NCBI GenBank assembly: GCA_028275295.1
Contig: JAPWUY010000049.1
Location: 1 to 8,689, forward strand
Length of the DNA stretch: 8,689 bases
Direction of reading: 5' to 3'
Source of the DNA: Thermodesulfobacteriota bacterium
GTDB taxonomy: Bacteria > Desulfobacterota > Desulfocorpusculales > Desulfocorpusculum
The notes beneath the pieces were generated by a model that saw nothing but the letters and a program-made list of their open reading frames with translations, was not told where the DNA came from and made no database searches. Positions 8,199 through 8,689 of this stretch are shown piece after piece. Position 1 is the stretch's first letter. Every line of letters starts with the position of its first letter. The translations under genes and the position numbers were made by a program.

Positions 8199-8689
8199 AT
8201 GCTCCTGAGAAAGATCCTCCTGGGAGCCCCAGTCCTGGTATTGGGGCTCCTCATCCAATCAGTCCTTTGGGTCCCCACCTACGAGGAACAGACCAGGGGC
8301 AATCCCCGGAGATTGGTCCAGTTCGTGACGGGTTCCTTGGGCGATGCCAGCTTGCTCAATCCCATCCTGGCCGCAGATAGCGCGAGCAGCGAACTGGCTG
8401 GCTTGATTTTCGAGGGCCTTGTGGACAGGGATGAGGAGCTCCGCTTCAGGGGAAGGCTGGCGGAAAGGTGGGAGATAGAGGAGGAGGCGAGCTTCCTGAT
8501 TCACAGACCTCCTAAGGGGTGCGAGGGGATGTCCATGGAGGATCTCTTCCAGTGGCTCCAGGGAAAATTGGGCTCCTGGCCTCAGGTGAAAAGAGTGGAA
8601 ATCAGTCCTGGTGAGGAGAGACGGGAGACAGTGGAGGTCTCAGAGGCAGGGACGCGCAGGAAGGTAGGGGTGAGGATCTCCATTCCTCC
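8199..8689 (+). CDS. Extracellular solute-binding protein family 5, N-terminal part (partial at window edge)
   Basis: The frame is open from ATG 8199 to the window end (163 codons, no stop). Residues 1-5 are basic/hydrophobic and 6-26 strongly hydrophobic (ILLGAPVLVLGLLIQSVLWV), giving a signal peptide or uncleaved membrane anchor; there is no lipobox Cys. The stretch about 42-93 (VTGSLGDASLLNPILAAD, then LIFEGLV, then LAERWEI) matches the start of peptide/nickel-type ABC substrate-binding proteins (SBP_bac_5), whose usual form is a Pro/Leu-Asp-Pro stretch, LIFEGLV and LAESWE. The usual Trp-His-Asp-Gly segment that soon follows LAESWE is not seen; instead there is a charged, low-similarity stretch (94-163), so an insertion or divergent subfamily is likely. 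It would bind a solute outside the membrane for an ABC importer, or a sensing system, encoded further right. It lies 13 nt after the second GAPDH with no clear ribosome site, so coupling to that gene or a different start is possible. Confidence 0.72.
   Translation, partial: MLLRKILLGAPVLVLGLLIQSVLWVPTYEEQTRGNPRRLVQFVTGSLGDASLLNPILAADSASSELAGLIFEGLVDRDEELRFRGRLAERWEIEEEASFLIHRPPKGCEGMSMEDLFQWLQGKLGSWPQVKRVEISPGEERRETVEVSEAGTRRKVGVRISIP
8223..8250 (+). promoter_or_regulatory. Strong hairpin at the start of the solute-binding protein gene
   Basis: GGAGCCCCA (8223-8231) and TGGGGCTCC (8242-8250) form a perfect 9-bp, G+C-rich stem with a 10-nt loop, 24 nt after the ATG and within the hydrophobic leader codons. 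No T tract follows, so it is not a standard terminator. It could slow ribosomes or RNA polymerase at the operon's 3' part; coincidence with Gly/Leu codons is also possible. Confidence 0.4.

Overview
The window is 8.7 kb of a bacterial chromosome centred on lower glycolysis/gluconeogenesis. It holds two divergent transcription units separated by a 235-nt promoter region. Leftward (minus strand) run pgk (phosphoglycerate kinase) and then tpiA (triosephosphate isomerase, cut by the window edge after 21 complete codons). Rightward (plus strand) run a classical gap (glyceraldehyde-3-phosphate dehydrogenase), a 1422-residue protein that joins a long unrecognised helical N-terminus to a C-terminal PPDK-type ATP-grasp plus phosphohistidine module, a second, divergent GAPDH homologue of 429 residues, and the start of an extracellular solute-binding protein (family 5) that runs off the right edge.

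Organism: moderately G+C-rich DNA, heavy use of AGG for Arg and ATA for Ile, strong GGAGG ribosome sites and tight gene packing point to a bacterium, possibly an anaerobe or thermophile of the Desulfobacterota ('Deltaproteobacteria') type. That placement is an impression from gene style, not from a marker gene, and is not firm.

Layout: 1-65 tpiA start (-); 70-1272 pgk (-); 1273-1507 divergent regulatory region with a good extended -10 promoter for gap, a plausible sigma70-type promoter for pgk and a perfect 12-bp palindrome in the gap leader; 1508-2512 gap (+); 2513-2621 spacer with two successive RNA hairpins and no U tract; 2622-6890 PPDK-like fusion (+); 6896-8185 divergent GAPDH (+), starting 5 nt after the previous stop; 8199-8689 solute-binding protein start (+). 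No tRNA, rRNA, CRISPR array or mobile element was seen.

How the genes fit: TpiA, PGK and GAPDH interconvert dihydroxyacetone phosphate, glyceraldehyde-3-phosphate, 1,3-bisphosphoglycerate and 3-phosphoglycerate. The fusion protein keeps the half of PPDK that takes phosphate from ATP onto a histidine, but lacks the C-terminal TIM barrel that binds pyruvate/PEP. Its acceptor is therefore unknown, and the large N-terminal region is the natural suspect for acceptor binding or regulation. Tight coupling to a second GAPDH with altered cofactor and substrate-site residues suggests that these two proteins form an uncharacterised branch or control point of triose/C3 metabolism. This pair is the most interesting part of the window.
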